Positions 45,578 to 55,212 are shown, counted from the stretch's first letter. The stretch is 64,000 bases of DNA from Virgibacillus chiguensis (GCF_900129865.1 NZ_FQXD01000003.1:228645-292644), one strand, 5' to 3'. Translations and numbers: made by a program. The notes: generated from the sequence alone by a model not told the origin.

Positions 45578-46774
45578 TTATGGTGTTAATACTTCTTTAA
45601 TATGAGAAACAGCCCATTCTAAATCTTCTTGTTTAATAATTAATGGAGGTGCAAATCGAATGACGTTTTCATGTGTCTCTTTACAAAGCAGTCCTTTTTC
45701 CTTTAACGCTTCACAATATGGACGGGCTGGTTCGGTAAGCTCCACACCGATAAACAACCCTTTACCACGAACTTCTTTTATTTTTGGATTAGGGATGGAC
45801 TTTAATTCATTCATCATGTATGTTCCTAATTCTAAAGAACGATCAGCTAAATTCTCTTCTTCTAATACATCTAATGCAGCAATAGAGACAGCACATGCTA
45901 GTGGATTACCTCCAAATGTGGAACCGTGAGAACCAGGATTGAATACACCGAGAATATCTTTGTTAGCAACTACACATGAGATTGGAAAGACGCCTCCACC
46001 TAAGGCTTTTCCAAGAATTTGTACGTCAGGTGTTACATTCTCCCAGTCACATGCAAACATTTTTCCTGTGCGAGCTAGTCCAGACTGAATTTCATCCGCA
46101 ATATATAGTACATTGTTTTCTTTACAAATCTGATATGCTTCTTGTAAAAACCCATCTGGTGGGATAACAATACCAGCTTCTCCTTGAATTGGTTCAAATA
46201 GAAATCCAGCGGTATTTTCATTGATTGCAGCCTTTAGAGCTTCTGCATCTCCGTAAGGGATAATTTTAATACCTGGTAACATTGGTCCGAAGCCACGTTT
46301 GTATTCGGCTTCAGATGATAAAGAGACAGCGGTCATTGTTCGACCGTGGAAGTTACCTTCACAAGCAATAATTTCAGCTTTGTTTTCCGCCACTCCTTTT
46401 ACGTCATAAGCCCACCTTCTAGCTGCTTTAATAGCCGTTTCTACTGCTTCTGCGCCTGTATTCATCGGCAATACCATCTCTTTATTTGTAAGCTTACAAA
46501 TTTTTTCAAACCAAGGCCCAAGCTGATCATTATGAAAAGCTCGGGATGTTAAAGTTAAGCGATCTGCTTGATCTTTTAGCGCTTTAATAATTTGTGGGTG
46601 GCGATGTCCCTGATTAACAGCTGAATAAGCACTGAGCATATCCATGTAGCGGTTTCCTTCAGGATCTTCTACCCACACTCCATCTGCCTTAGAGATGACC
46701 ACAGGCAGAGGGTGGTAATTTTTAGCACCGTATTCCTGTGTTTGATCAATAATTTGTTGACTTGTTTGTCCCAT
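45578..46774 (-). CDS. rocD: Ornithine aminotransferase RocD
   Basis: A 398-residue class III PLP aminotransferase that converts ornithine to glutamate semialdehyde in arginine breakdown or proline synthesis. The PLP lysine is Lys256 in ILGKALGGG, and the aspartate of YIADEIQSG contacts the cofactor; [17 protein letters not shown] is the phosphate-binding region. The length is standard for RocD. It is a lone gene with repeat A directly downstream. Confidence 0.92.
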   Translation of the reverse strand: MGQTSQQIIDQTQEYGAKNYHPLPVVISKADGVWVEDPEGNRYMDMLSAYSAVNQGHRHPQIIKALKDQADRLTLTSRAFHNDQLGPWFEKICKLTNKEMVLPMNTGAEAVETAIKAARRWAYDVKGVAENKAEIIACEGNFHGRTMTAVSLSSEAEYKRGFGPMLPGIKIIPYGDAEALKAAINENTAGFLFEPIQGEAGIVIPPDGFLQEAYQICKENNVLYIADEIQSGLARTGKMFACDWENVTPDVQILGKALGGGVFPISCVVANKDILGVFNPGSHGSTFGGNPLACAVSIAALDVLEEENLADRSLELGTYMMNELKSIPNPKIKEVRGKGLFIGVELTEPARPYCEALKEKGLLCKETHENVIRFAPPLIIKQEDLEWAVSHIKEVLTP

Positions 46775-47032
46775 ATGATCCCTCCGAATTTTAAAAATAA
46801 TCTACAAATACAGTATAACAGTTTTTATTGCAACTGCCAGCTATAAAAAAATGAATCTATTAAATTTAAACCTAGCTGATAGATGGGAAGCTTTCCTAAT
46901 TAGAAAGTAATTTTTATCATAATAGAGTAGCTGTTACATATTTGTTAAACGATAGAGTGTTAAAAATGAAAAGTTACTAGGATCATGATATGATAGCATT
47001 AGTTGAATTGGAAATAGGAGGTAGATTGTTTC

Positions 47033-47401
47033 ATGACACATTTGCATATAACGGGATGGGTATTAGGGTTTATTTTATTAGCAATCTCTTATGCTATGTA
47101 TAAGAAAGGTAATACAAAAGCAGGGAAAATCGTACATATGATTTTGCGCTTGGATTATTTACTTATACTATATTCTGGAGGAGACTTAATCACCCCTTAC
47201 TTTAATGGTGGATCGTTAATGGCAGAAGCAATTGTTAAAGGGGTTGCGGGTATATGGATGATTGCTATTATGGAAATGATACTCGTTCGCTTACCAAAGG
47301 AGAAACCATTAAAAGTACTGTGGATACAGTTTGTCATTGCGCTTATTATTCTGCTTGTATTAGGATTCGTTCGTTTACCTATGGGAATTCAATTAGGTTA
47401 A
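47033..47401 (+). CDS. yisL: UPF0344 membrane protein YisL
   Basis: A 122-residue protein with four membrane helices, starting MTHLHITGWVLGFILLAISY. This start and GKIVHMILRLDYLLIL match the YisL (DUF1516) family, whose role is unknown. AGGAGG precedes the ATG. Confidence 0.88.
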   Translation: MTHLHITGWVLGFILLAISYAMYKKGNTKAGKIVHMILRLDYLLILYSGGDLITPYFNGGSLMAEAIVKGVAGIWMIAIMEMILVRLPKEKPLKVLWIQFVIALIILLVLGFVRLPMGIQLG

Positions 47402-47415
47402 GAATGAACAAAAAT

Positions 47416-47452
47416 AAAAGGTTGTCCTTATGAACGTAGGACAGCCTTTTTT
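47416..47452 (+). terminator. Terminator of yisL
   Basis: AAAAGGTTGTCCT (47416-47428) pairs with AGGACAGCCTTTT (47438-47450) with one T-G pair, followed by TT. Confidence 0.88.
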
Positions 47453-47565
47453 ATACTATAATGGCTTTAGAATAGGCGAAACTACAGTTTTTCATCATAA
47501 AGTTTTAACTGGATAAAGCGAAAAATAATCGGACAAGAAAAAGATGGACGGGGGAAAGAGAAGTG

Positions 47566-49050
47566 ATGAAGAAAGTAATTGCTTTTTTAATAGTTAGTTT
47601 CATGTTTTTTATTTATGTACCAACTATGGTTCAAGCTGATGAAACAAGCATTCAAGATGAAGTTTTTTATCGTATCTTAGTTGACCGCTATAATAATTTA
47701 AATGTTGAACGTGATAAACAAATTGATCTTGATAATCCAAAAGCATATCATGGTGGTGATTTGGAAGGGATTACAGATAGGTTGGATACTTTTGAGGAAT
47801 TGGGGTATACTTCCATCATCCTGTCACCTATTATGGCAAACGCACCAGACGGTTATCATGGTTATTGGATAGAAGACTTTTATAACGTAGAACAGCAATT
47901 TGGTGATATGGAAAGTTTGCAAAAGTTAATTGATGAAGCTCATGAAAGAGAGATAAAAGTTGTTTTGGAGCTTGTCACGAAGTATGTTGCTAAAAGCCAT
48001 CCGATTGTTACTAATCCATCTAAAGCGGATTGGATCGATCGAGATGCACAAGTAAACACAGCTTGGGGGGAAAATGTTGTTGCATTGAATCAAGAAAATG
48101 AAGCAGTACAAGATTATTTAGTCGATGTAGCAAAGTATTGGAAAGAAGAAACGGATGTTGACGGTTTCCAATTACACGCTGCAGACCAAGCTTCACCATC
48201 GTTTTTAAAACTACTTTCAAATGAAATAAAACAATCTGATGAAAATTTTTATTTGTTAGCAGATGTACTAGAGGGAAAATCTGATGTAACTACTTTACAG
48301 GAAAATCAACATATTGATGCTGTTGAGAACCATAATGCACAGCAAGCAATGCGTGATGTTTTTTCTAAACCCGGTGTCTCACCGGAAAATATATTTGAAG
48401 CAACAATGCAGGATAGTGTTGTTGATATGCTATTTATGGATGACCAATCCATGGAGCGTTTTACACAAACTTTAGCGGAAAATGGCAGAAATCCATTGAC
48501 AGCTTGGAAATTAGCTTTAACCTTTTTATATTCCATGCCAGATGTCCCCGTCATCTATCAAGGTTCTCATCTGCCGATGTATGGTTCCACATTGGATGAA
48601 GTACAACGGATGGTAGAGTTTAACAGTGGAGATAAAGAATTAACGGAGTTTTTTAATAGGATATCTTCCTTACGTCAAGAGTTTCCCGCCTTACGAAGAG
48701 GAAACTACGAAATGGTAGGGACAGATGGAGCAATGAGTGTGTTTAAACGTACTTATGATGGGCAAACGATGTATATTGCTATTAATAACGATGTAAAAAC
48801 ACGTTCTGTTACCATTTCAGATGTAGAAGAAGGAAAAGAATTGCGAGGATATTTAAGTGATCAAACCTTTCGAGCTAATGGCAACGGAGAATATCGGGTT
48901 GGTTTAGATAGAGAGATGGTAGAAATATTCTCTGTAGAAGAAGACACAGGACTTAACTGGTGGTTTATTGGTTTTATAATCGGTATATTTTTATTGTTTA
49001 TCGTTGGGATAGTGGTGTTATCTAGAAAACAAAAGAAAAATGAGGGGTAA
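47566..49050 (+). CDS. Membrane-anchored GH13 amylase-fold protein lacking the catalytic residues
   Basis: A 494-residue protein with a signal peptide (cleavage near residue 24), an alpha-amylase-type barrel (about 30-375), a C-terminal beta domain and a final membrane anchor (about 464-486) ending in basic residues. The GH13 frame is clear (YHGYWIEDFYNVEQQFGDME; DVPVIYQGS). All active-site positions have changed: the nucleophile motif GFRxD reads GFQLH (His204), the acid/base Glu region reads LLADV (Asp233), the NHD motif reads MDDQS (Ser295), and the DxxxNH motif reads ELVTKY. It should bind rather than cleave, if it handles glycan at all. ATG at 47566 follows GGGGGAAAG. Confidence 0.85.
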   Translation: MKKVIAFLIVSFMFFIYVPTMVQADETSIQDEVFYRILVDRYNNLNVERDKQIDLDNPKAYHGGDLEGITDRLDTFEELGYTSIILSPIMANAPDGYHGYWIEDFYNVEQQFGDMESLQKLIDEAHEREIKVVLELVTKYVAKSHPIVTNPSKADWIDRDAQVNTAWGENVVALNQENEAVQDYLVDVAKYWKEETDVDGFQLHAADQASPSFLKLLSNEIKQSDENFYLLADVLEGKSDVTTLQENQHIDAVENHNAQQAMRDVFSKPGVSPENIFEATMQDSVVDMLFMDDQSMERFTQTLAENGRNPLTAWKLALTFLYSMPDVPVIYQGSHLPMYGSTLDEVQRMVEFNSGDKELTEFFNRISSLRQEFPALRRGNYEMVGTDGAMSVFKRTYDGQTMYIAINNDVKTRSVTISDVEEGKELRGYLSDQTFRANGNGEYRVGLDREMVEIFSVEEDTGLNWWFIGFIIGIFLLFIVGIVVLSRKQKKNEG

Positions 49051-49128
49051 AGGAGACTACAAAGCAGGCGATCCTTGGTGACATTTATTACAATAGAAAA
49101 AATCGAATATTTTATTTGCGCATTTCAC

Positions 49129-49193
49129 AAAGGGATTTTGCCCTCTTCGTATTGTTACTTTGCGAAGAGGGATGTAAAGTCCCTTTTCTGCTT
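49129..49193. terminator. Nested hairpin between convergent genes
   Basis: Inner stem CCCTCTTCG (49141-49149) with CGAAGAGGG (49163-49171); outer stem AAAGGGA (49129-49135) with TCCCTTT (49180-49186) followed by T. It lies between the amylase-fold gene and yitS and could serve both. Confidence 0.7.
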
Positions 49194-49204
49194 GGTGCTT
49201 CCAT

Positions 49205-50077
49205 TTATGCAGGGCGATCAAAATCGGTATCATTTAAAAAGAAGAGTGCAATCGTTCCAGGCCCTGAATGCGCACCTATAACCGACCCAACCATCTCAAT
49301 AATAACATCTTTTACGTGAAATTTCTCCTTAATCATGGAAGCAAGTTGTTCTGCTCGCTCGAAGTCATCGCCATGGGAGATTGCAATGGTTTGGTTTGAT
49401 AAATCATCACCGCGTTCTTCCATGATTTCTAGCATACGGTGGAACAATTTTTTTGAACCGCGTATCTTTTCTAAAGGAATTAACTTCCCATCTTCTACGT
49501 GAAGAATTGGTTTAATCTTTAACAAAGAACCAACAAACGCTGCTGTTCTGCTTACACGGCCACCTCGATATAGATATTCTAGGTTATCAACAGTAAAGAT
49601 GTGCTCCATATGAAGAGCGCAGGACTTACTTGATTCTACGATTCTTTGTAACGCCGCTCCTTGCTTGGCAAGCTTTGCTGCATGAAGTACAACAAGCCCA
49701 TACCCTAGTGAAGCACATTTCGTATCAATTACGTGAATAGGTGCATCGGGATAGCTTTCTTTTACTTCTTGTTCCATCATTTTTGCTGCTTGATATGTAC
49801 CAGATAGTTGAGAAGAAAAAGCAAGGTAAACTAAAGGTTGATTTGCTTCAGCATGAGATGTAAAAATAGACTTAAAACGTTGAGCTGAAGCTTGCGATGT
49901 TTTTGGGGTTTTCCCATCACGCATTGCGTGGTAAACTGTTTTAGGATCTATTGTTTTGACATCTTCGTAATCCTTATCATCAAGCCGGACGGTTAATGGT
50001 ATAAATGCTATGTCGTATTTATTATAATAATCTGCTGTTAAATCGCAAGCTGAATCGGCAAGGATTTTAATATCCAT
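49205..50077 (-). CDS. yitS: DegV family fatty-acid-binding protein YitS
   Basis: A 290-residue DegV/FakB-like protein. The N-terminal ILADSACDLTADYY, central FSSQLSGTYQAA and VDNLEYLYRGGRVSR are family motifs that line the fatty-acid pocket. Such proteins present fatty acids to the kinase FakA. It lies beside yitT as in B. subtilis, but on the opposite strand. Confidence 0.9.
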   Translation of the reverse strand: MDIKILADSACDLTADYYNKYDIAFIPLTVRLDDKDYEDVKTIDPKTVYHAMRDGKTPKTSQASAQRFKSIFTSHAEANQPLVYLAFSSQLSGTYQAAKMMEQEVKESYPDAPIHVIDTKCASLGYGLVVLHAAKLAKQGAALQRIVESSKSCALHMEHIFTVDNLEYLYRGGRVSRTAAFVGSLLKIKPILHVEDGKLIPLEKIRGSKKLFHRMLEIMEERGDDLSNQTIAISHGDDFERAEQLASMIKEKFHVKDVIIEMVGSVIGAHSGPGTIALFFLNDTDFDRPA

Positions 50078-50259
50078 CGTTTATTCACCTACATTCCTTT
50101 TAGTAATCTTTCTTTTAGTTTATAGTTGTTTATGTAGTTAGTCAAAAAAAAGGAATGTTTAATTTTAATAATTTTCAAATAAAAAAGTTAATGACATCTA
50201 GCGTTTGGGTGTGTGTATGATGACAGACTAATTATCTGTAAACGAAGAAGGAGGCCTCT

Positions 50260-51102
50260 ATGTTCATTTTTGAAGCAAAACGAATTGCAGTAGTCATTTT
50301 TGGAGCGTTGCTTAATGCAATATCTCTGAACTTTTTCTTAATTGAAGCAAATGTGTATGCTAGTGGGTTTACTGGTGCTGCTCAATTAGCATCTAGCGTT
50401 TTTAATGATTTCGTTGGCATCGGAATTAGTACGGGAATTTTATTAGCTCTATTTAATATCCCTGTTGCTATATTGGGTTGGTTTAAAGTAGGTAAAGGGT
50501 TTACGATTTATAGTGTCGTTTCTGTATTTTGCACGACTCTTTTTCTAGAATTTATTCCTATGGTTCAAATATCAGAAGACATTATTTTAAATGCTGTCTT
50601 TGGTGGTGTTGTTGGTGGTACTGGTGTAGGGATTACACTTAAAGTCGGTGCTTCCACTGGAGGAATGGACATTGTGGCGATGGTTCTATCGAGAATGAAA
50701 GATAAACCGATAGGTACGTATTTTTTAATGTTAAATGCGATTATTATAGCATTCGCTGGTATTTTATATGAACCAGAAAATGCTTTGTATACCTTACTTA
50801 CTTTATACGTAACGACACGTGTAATTGACGCTCTTCATACACGTCATGAAAAGGTTACAGCTATGATCATTACTCGTAAAGCGGATGAACTGCAGGCTGC
50901 TATTCACCAAACTATGGTACGTGGTATTACGATTCTTCCAGCTAAAGGAGCTTATACGAAAACAGATAAGGATATGCTTTATCTGGTCATCACTCGGTAT
51001 GAATTGTATGATTTAGAAAGAATTATTAATGAAGTAGACCCGAACGCATTTACAAATATCGTTCAAACGACAGGTATATTTGGTTTTTTTCGCAGAGATT
51101 AA
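50260..51102 (+). CDS. yitT: YitT family membrane protein
   Basis: A 280-residue protein with an N-terminal half of about five membrane helices (DUF161) and a C-terminal soluble DUF2179 domain (VTAMIITRKADELQAAIHQT, then YLVITRYELYDLERIINEVDP). The family is common in Bacilli, sometimes in several copies, and is without a firm function. AGGAGGC precedes the ATG. A lipoprotein gene follows after 21 bp, probably in the same transcript. Confidence 0.9.
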   Translation: MFIFEAKRIAVVIFGALLNAISLNFFLIEANVYASGFTGAAQLASSVFNDFVGIGISTGILLALFNIPVAILGWFKVGKGFTIYSVVSVFCTTLFLEFIPMVQISEDIILNAVFGGVVGGTGVGITLKVGASTGGMDIVAMVLSRMKDKPIGTYFLMLNAIIIAFAGILYEPENALYTLLTLYVTTRVIDALHTRHEKVTAMIITRKADELQAAIHQTMVRGITILPAKGAYTKTDKDMLYLVITRYELYDLERIINEVDPNAFTNIVQTTGIFGFFRRD

Positions 51103-51123
51103 ACAAGAGAGGAAGCGGGAGCT

Positions 51124-51549
51124 ATGTGGAAAAAAGTTTTCTTGTTTTTAGCTATATCATTAGTACTTTTTGGATGTAGTACGAAGAATGAAAAGGCTGG
51201 CACTACAGCCAAAGACACTTCAACACGAGAAGCACAGACAAACGGCGTTCGTTTTGAAAACTTGGATATGGAAGTGAAAGGTGGAATAGCTGTTTTACAA
51301 GGTGAAGTGCATGCGAATGAAACGAATGTATTCTACCAATTGGAACATGAAGGAGAGTCTCTTAGTGACGAAACGGCTTTACCTTTAGAGAAGAAGAAAG
51401 GGCAATGGGAGAAGTTTATGGTAGAGGTTGAACTGCCAGAGGAAACATTGAATGCGGAGGAACCTCCAGTAATTGTTATATATGGAAAGAATCATGATGG
51501 TGAAAAAATAAACCCGAATTATTTCCCTGTAGATGTTGAAAACAAATAA
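51124..51549 (+). CDS. Small lipoprotein of unknown function
   Basis: A 141-residue protein with a signal peptide and lipobox LFGC (Cys18). The acidic mature part, with alternating beta-prone segments (GGIAVLQGEVHANETNVFYQ), looks like a small immunoglobulin-like domain, but I recognise no family. It probably shares a transcript with yitT. Confidence 0.75.
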   Translation: MWKKVFLFLAISLVLFGCSTKNEKAGTTAKDTSTREAQTNGVRFENLDMEVKGGIAVLQGEVHANETNVFYQLEHEGESLSDETALPLEKKKGQWEKFMVEVELPEETLNAEEPPVIVIYGKNHDGEKINPNYFPVDVENK

Positions 51550-51565
51550 CCAAAAGGGCGTGTAA

Positions 51566-51620
51566 GTTAGAAAAACTTGGCTTGTCGCCAAGCCAATATG
51601 GCGAAAGCAGCAAAAACTTT
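51566..51620 (+). repeat. Short dispersed repeat (family B), partial
   Basis: TTAGAAAAACTTGGCTTGTC, GCCAAGCCAATATGGCGAAAG. The GGCTTGTCGCCAAG part is shared with the copy at 4473; the CTATAGGAAAGTATA end is missing. Confidence 0.5.
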
Positions 51621-51641
51621 TTTATATTTCTATCATGTAAG

Positions 51642-51673
51642 AAAAGGCCAAGCAATAAGGATGCTGGCCTTTT
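51642..51673. terminator. Terminator overlapping the stop of the NifU-N-like gene
   Basis: AAAAGGCCAAGCA (51642-51654) pairs with TGCTGGCCTTTT (51662-51673) with one bulged base. It serves the minus-strand gene and possibly the lipoprotein. Confidence 0.8.
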
Positions 51674-51935
51674 AAAATCCATTTTTTTCTATTACTTCCG
51701 TTACCTTTGGTATTAAATCATCCCATTCTGTATCGAATTGCTTATTTACGGTAATAAAGTTTTGATATCCAAAAACATTATCTACACCTTCTACTTGCAT
51801 TAAGTCATTTAAAATGTCATATTCACTCGTATCTCCAGGCATTATGGATATACTGTTTGTTCCTTCAAATATTATTTTATCTGTAGTAAATTTCATTGCA
51901 TTTGGATTCGGGGTGGCTTCAGCACGAATACTCAA
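51672..51935 (-). CDS. NifU N-terminal-like (Nfu/NifU-N) small protein
   Basis: An 87-residue cytosolic protein, MSIRAEATPNPNAMKFTTDK, of the Nfu N-terminal domain type. In longer Nfu proteins this domain precedes an iron-sulfur scaffold with CxxC; here the scaffold domain and all cysteines are absent, so it may be an accessory binding domain. GGAGGGA precedes the ATG. Confidence 0.8.
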   Translation of the reverse strand: MSIRAEATPNPNAMKFTTDKIIFEGTNSISIMPGDTSEYDILNDLMQVEGVDNVFGYQNFITVNKQFDTEWDDLIPKVTEVIEKNGF

Positions 51936-52116
51936 ATTTCATCCCTCCTAAATCATACTTATTCTCAATAATAGCAGATATAAGAAGGATTAAAAAGTAT
52001 TTTGTCGCTAAGCATATGTGTTAAAGGCGTGTCTTTTCGTATTTTGTTCGTAACATCAATGTATGTTAGGCAGTTCGAAGCTAAAATTGGTAATGGGAGT
52101 TATTAACTTATCCATA

Positions 52117-52142
52117 AGAAAGCCCCTGTTAAGGGACTTTCT
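52117..52142 (-). terminator. Terminator after the small Gln-rich gene
   Basis: AGAAAGCCCC (52117-52126) pairs with GGGACTTTCT (52133-52142) with one wobble pair, about 40 bp past the minus-strand stop. Confidence 0.65.
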
Positions 52143-52181
52143 AGAGGGGGTTAACCAAATACAAGTTACTAATTGCAGAGG

Positions 52182-52388
52182 TTACTGTATTTGATTATGT
52201 TGTCTCAATTGATTTTCCAATTGCTGTAATTGCTGTTTTTCTTCAGGTGTAGCATCCTGATAAGCAGCTTGAATCGCATTTTGTGCAGCTTGTTTATCTT
52301 CTGCATTAGAAGCATTGTTTTGCTGATTCATAAAGTTCATCACAGCATTTCTTGCTTGTTGAAATAAATTATTTTGATTGTTTTCCAA
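52182..52388 (-). CDS. Small Gln/Asn-rich protein (DUF3813-like)
   Basis: A 68-residue helical, Gln-, Asn- and Ala-rich protein: NLFQQARNAVMNFMNQ, then DATPEEKQQLQQLENQL. It resembles the DUF3813 family of Bacilli as I recall it. A TTG start at 52388 has AGGAGG at 8 nt. It lies 1 bp after the next small gene, so it is probably translated by coupling. Confidence 0.65.
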   Translation of the reverse strand: MENNQNNLFQQARNAVMNFMNQQNNASNAEDKQAAQNAIQAAYQDATPEEKQQLQQLENQLRQHNQIQ

Positions 52389-52389
52389 C

Positions 52390-52539
52390 CTAAAACCCTC
52401 CTACTGTATGGTTATCAGCTTCATCTTGTTTTCTCTGCACCTCAGAGAATCTGCTTCGATAAGGGAAGCGTTCAGCATGCTTTTTTACAGAATCTGCGCT
52501 CTGTTGGGCAAAACGCTTTGATTTACTTGCTTTACTCAC
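52390..52539 (-). CDS. Very small basic protein of unknown function
   Basis: A 49-residue hydrophilic protein starting with GTG (VSKASKSKRFAQQSADSV), rich in Lys, Arg, Ser and Gln, with no membrane or cysteine motif. AAAGGAGG is well placed before the GTG, which is the main reason to accept it. It forms a pair with the gene at 52182. Its composition would suit nucleic-acid or spore-associated binding, but no family is recognised. Confidence 0.6.
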   Translation of the reverse strand: MSKASKSKRFAQQSADSVKKHAERFPYRSRFSEVQRKQDEADNHTVGGF

Positions 52540-52629
52540 GATATTTCCTCCTTTGTGCATATGCACTTTTTGAAAAATCATGATTGAAGTTATCCTAGGC
52601 GTTTTATTACGTCTCCTGCTATTCGAAAG

Positions 52630-52664
52630 CAAAAAAGGTGAACACATGAATTGTGCTCACCCTT
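52630..52664 (-). terminator. Terminator of yitU
   Basis: Minus strand: GGTGAGCACA pairs with TGTGTTCACC with one wobble pair, followed by six T, about 120 bp past the yitU stop. Confidence 0.8.
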
Positions 52665-52784
52665 AGTGTGATCTTGTTCTCCATAATTATAAATGGAAAT
52701 AATTGAATTTTTAGCGATAATAAGATATTTTTAAGCAGTAAAAGTGCCACTGTAAAAGAATAACAACGCCATAAGAAACAGATT

Positions 52785-53606
52785 TTAGCCTAGTTTTAAA
52801 TAGGTTTGTAAGAAATTTGCTATTCCGTTTTCTTCATTAGAATCTGTCACGTATTTACTTATGGATTTTAATTCATCAATTGCATTGCCCATAGCTACAC
52901 CTACCCCCGCGTAATCAATCATTTCTAAATCATTATCTTCGTCACCAAAAGCGATAATGCGGTCTGCGGGGATATGGAAATAATGAGCAATCTTCTGTAA
53001 ACCAACAGCCTTATTCATTCCTTTGCGAACAATTTCAATAATGTTCCATGGTGCTCCCCAATTTCTGTGTTCAATAAGGTCAGCATGAAAGTCATCGAGA
53101 TTCTTTCGCAATGTGGAAATATGTTCATCTTTCGGATGAATTAAGATAGAAGTAGGGTCTTCTGTTAATTTATTTCTCAGACTCCCTATTGTAAAAGGGG
53201 GGTCATTTTGTGACATATGAAATATATCAATAATGGCCTGATCATATTGATCTAAATACACATCATCCATAACTTCAGCCAAAATATTTCGTACATTTAA
53301 CTCATAACACGTTCCGATAATTTTATGAGCTGTTCGAATGGACATCGGACTGTGCAGAGCATCCCATTTCTTATCATTTGGATGGTGAATAAGTGCACCA
53401 TTAAAGTTTACCATCGGAGTAGTTAACCCTAATGTTTTATAATAACCAATACTTGCCCGATGTGGTCTGCCTGTTGCAATAACAACGATATGACCTTCGT
53501 CCATTGCTCTTAAAACGGCTTGTTTTGTTTTAGGGCTGATTTCTTTTTTATCGGTTAACAGTGTTCCATCAAGATCTAATGCTATTAAGTGTCTGTTTGT
53601 TTGCAT
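52785..53606 (-). CDS. yitU: HAD superfamily Cof-type phosphatase YitU
   Basis: A 273-residue sugar-phosphatase-like HAD hydrolase. Motif I is ALDLDGTLL, motif II VIATGR, and motif IV FGDEDNDLEMI with the preceding Lys in GMNKAVGLQ. Relatives dephosphorylate FMN-pathway intermediates or sugar phosphates. ATG at 53606 is 8 nt from GAGGTGA; four earlier in-frame codons overlap that site. The order yitU-yitV-yitW is as in B. subtilis, although strands differ. Confidence 0.9.
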   Translation of the reverse strand: MQTNRHLIALDLDGTLLTDKKEISPKTKQAVLRAMDEGHIVVIATGRPHRASIGYYKTLGLTTPMVNFNGALIHHPNDKKWDALHSPMSIRTAHKIIGTCYELNVRNILAEVMDDVYLDQYDQAIIDIFHMSQNDPPFTIGSLRNKLTEDPTSILIHPKDEHISTLRKNLDDFHADLIEHRNWGAPWNIIEIVRKGMNKAVGLQKIAHYFHIPADRIIAFGDEDNDLEMIDYAGVGVAMGNAIDELKSISKYVTDSNEENGIANFLQTYLKLG

Positions 53607-53925
53607 ATTTACAATCACCTCATCTGTTCATAGTGTATAGTCGAAACGAAGGAATGTAAAGTTAAAACTTGTCCTAACATCTATGTGTCTTGCTCTATTC
53701 TGCACATAAAGTACTGTTAGATTAAAAAATTAAAAACATATATATTTAGATGGCTTATTCGGTGCCCAAACAATTGGGAGAAAGATGCTTTATCAATTAT
53801 AATCCAATAATAATGTAAGTTTTTTAATTAAAGAATGAACGGTGTAATGATTAAAAGTTGATAGGCATTCTTTGTGATAGTAGAATGAAAAATATACGAA
53901 TACGTACATAAGGGGACAGTGTAGC
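53607..53925. other. Divergent gap between yitU and yitV
   Basis: About 320 bp, AT-rich, no gene, repeat or hairpin of note. It should contain both promoters. Confidence 0.4.
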
Positions 53926-54687
53926 ATGATCGGAATATATGAAGAGAAAATTGACACCATTCCAAGCTTAATTATAGTGGATGCAGAAAAAAACGGCGTC
54001 GCTTTGCCCGTAATTACTTATTTCCACGGGTTTACCAGCGCAAAAGAGCATAATTTGCCCCTAGCATTTTTACTTGCTCAAAAAGGATACCGGGTTATTT
54101 TGCCAGATAGCAAGTATCATGGCGCCCGAGAAAATGGCATTCATGCGGAGGAAAGACAACTATCCTTTTGGGATATTGTAGTACAAAATGTAACTGAATT
54201 ACAATATATAAAGGATTATGTAGATGAAGCTGGATTATTATTAGATGATCGCTTTGGCGTAGCGGGGACAAGCATGGGAGGAATAACGACTTCTGCTGCC
54301 ATTACCCAATATGAATGGGTTAAAGCAGCTGCTATCTTAATGGGTACACCGAAGATTACAACCTTTGCTCAGGAAATTATTGATGCGTTTAAACAAAGAG
54401 GCGATCTGCCTGTAGAACAAAAAGAAATTACGAACTTGTTGGATCAGCTATCTAAGTATGATTTGTCTCAGCAACCAGAGAAGTTAAATGGACGCCCGTT
54501 GTTTATCTGGCATGGGGAAGTAGATGAAATTGTACCGTTTAATCATGCTTACTCTTTTTATAAACAAGTAGCACCAACTTATGCTAACTCTAAAGATATT
54601 GTTTTTCTAGGAGAAGCAAATCGTGGTCATAAAGTAGGAAGATTTGCCACACTTGAAACGGTAAAGTGGTTTGTAGATCATTTATAA
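53926..54687 (+). CDS. yitV: Alpha/beta hydrolase (esterase) YitV
   Basis: A 253-residue hydrolase. The nucleophile elbow is GTSMGG (Ser about residue 121), the oxyanion loop YFHGFTSAKEHN, the acid WHGEVDEIVP and the base His in NRGHKVG. It matches the YitV family of carboxylesterases. ATG follows AAGGGGA. Confidence 0.88.
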   Translation: MIGIYEEKIDTIPSLIIVDAEKNGVALPVITYFHGFTSAKEHNLPLAFLLAQKGYRVILPDSKYHGARENGIHAEERQLSFWDIVVQNVTELQYIKDYVDEAGLLLDDRFGVAGTSMGGITTSAAITQYEWVKAAAILMGTPKITTFAQEIIDAFKQRGDLPVEQKEITNLLDQLSKYDLSQQPEKLNGRPLFIWHGEVDEIVPFNHAYSFYKQVAPTYANSKDIVFLGEANRGHKVGRFATLETVKWFVDHL

Positions 54688-54842
54688 TCAAGTTATACGC
54701 TATTTTACATAAATATTCCCAGCTTACAAGCATAGGAATTCATTCAAACCGTTTTCAAACTGTTTGTAACAAGCGTTGTTTTCTTTAAATATACACAAAA
54801 ATATGTTTAAATAGTAATAACATATTGGAGGAGGGAAAATGT

Positions 54843-55154
54843 ATGGATGAAGCATTAAAGGAGAATCTTTTTGGTGCATTAGAAAATGTTATTGATCCTG
54901 AATTAGGCATAGATATTGTTAATTTAGGTTTAGTATATGATGTAGAATTAGATGAAGAAGGTATATGTAAGGTTACCATGACACTAACTTCTATGGGATG
55001 TCCGCTTGCTGGACATATTGAGCAAGATGTGAAACACGCATTATCTGATATTCCTGAAGTGAAAGAAACGGAAGTTAGCATTGTTTGGAACCCTCCATGG
55101 GGCAAGGAAAGAATGTCACGTTATGCTAAAATTGCACTAGGTATTCCGGATTAA
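54843..55154 (+). CDS. yitW: MIP18/SufT-like iron-sulfur assembly protein YitW
   Basis: A 103-residue DUF59 protein. VIDPELGIDIVNLGLVYDV and TLTSMGCPLAGHIEQDV (with the conserved Cys) are family motifs. Members help deliver iron-sulfur clusters to target enzymes. ATG at 54843 is 8 nt from AGGAGG; a TTG at 54825 overlaps that site and is rejected. Confidence 0.92.
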   Translation: MDEALKENLFGALENVIDPELGIDIVNLGLVYDVELDEEGICKVTMTLTSMGCPLAGHIEQDVKHALSDIPEVKETEVSIVWNPPWGKERMSRYAKIALGIPD

Positions 55155-55176
55155 TTTATTACCGTGGAAATAAATC

Positions 55177-55212
55177 AAAAGCAGTTGCCTGACATAGACA
55201 ACTGCTTTTTTT
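55177..55212. terminator. Bidirectional terminator between yitW and uppP
   Basis: AAAAGCAGTTG (55177-55187) pairs perfectly with CAACTGCTTTT (55199-55209), with T runs on both strands. Confidence 0.92.
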
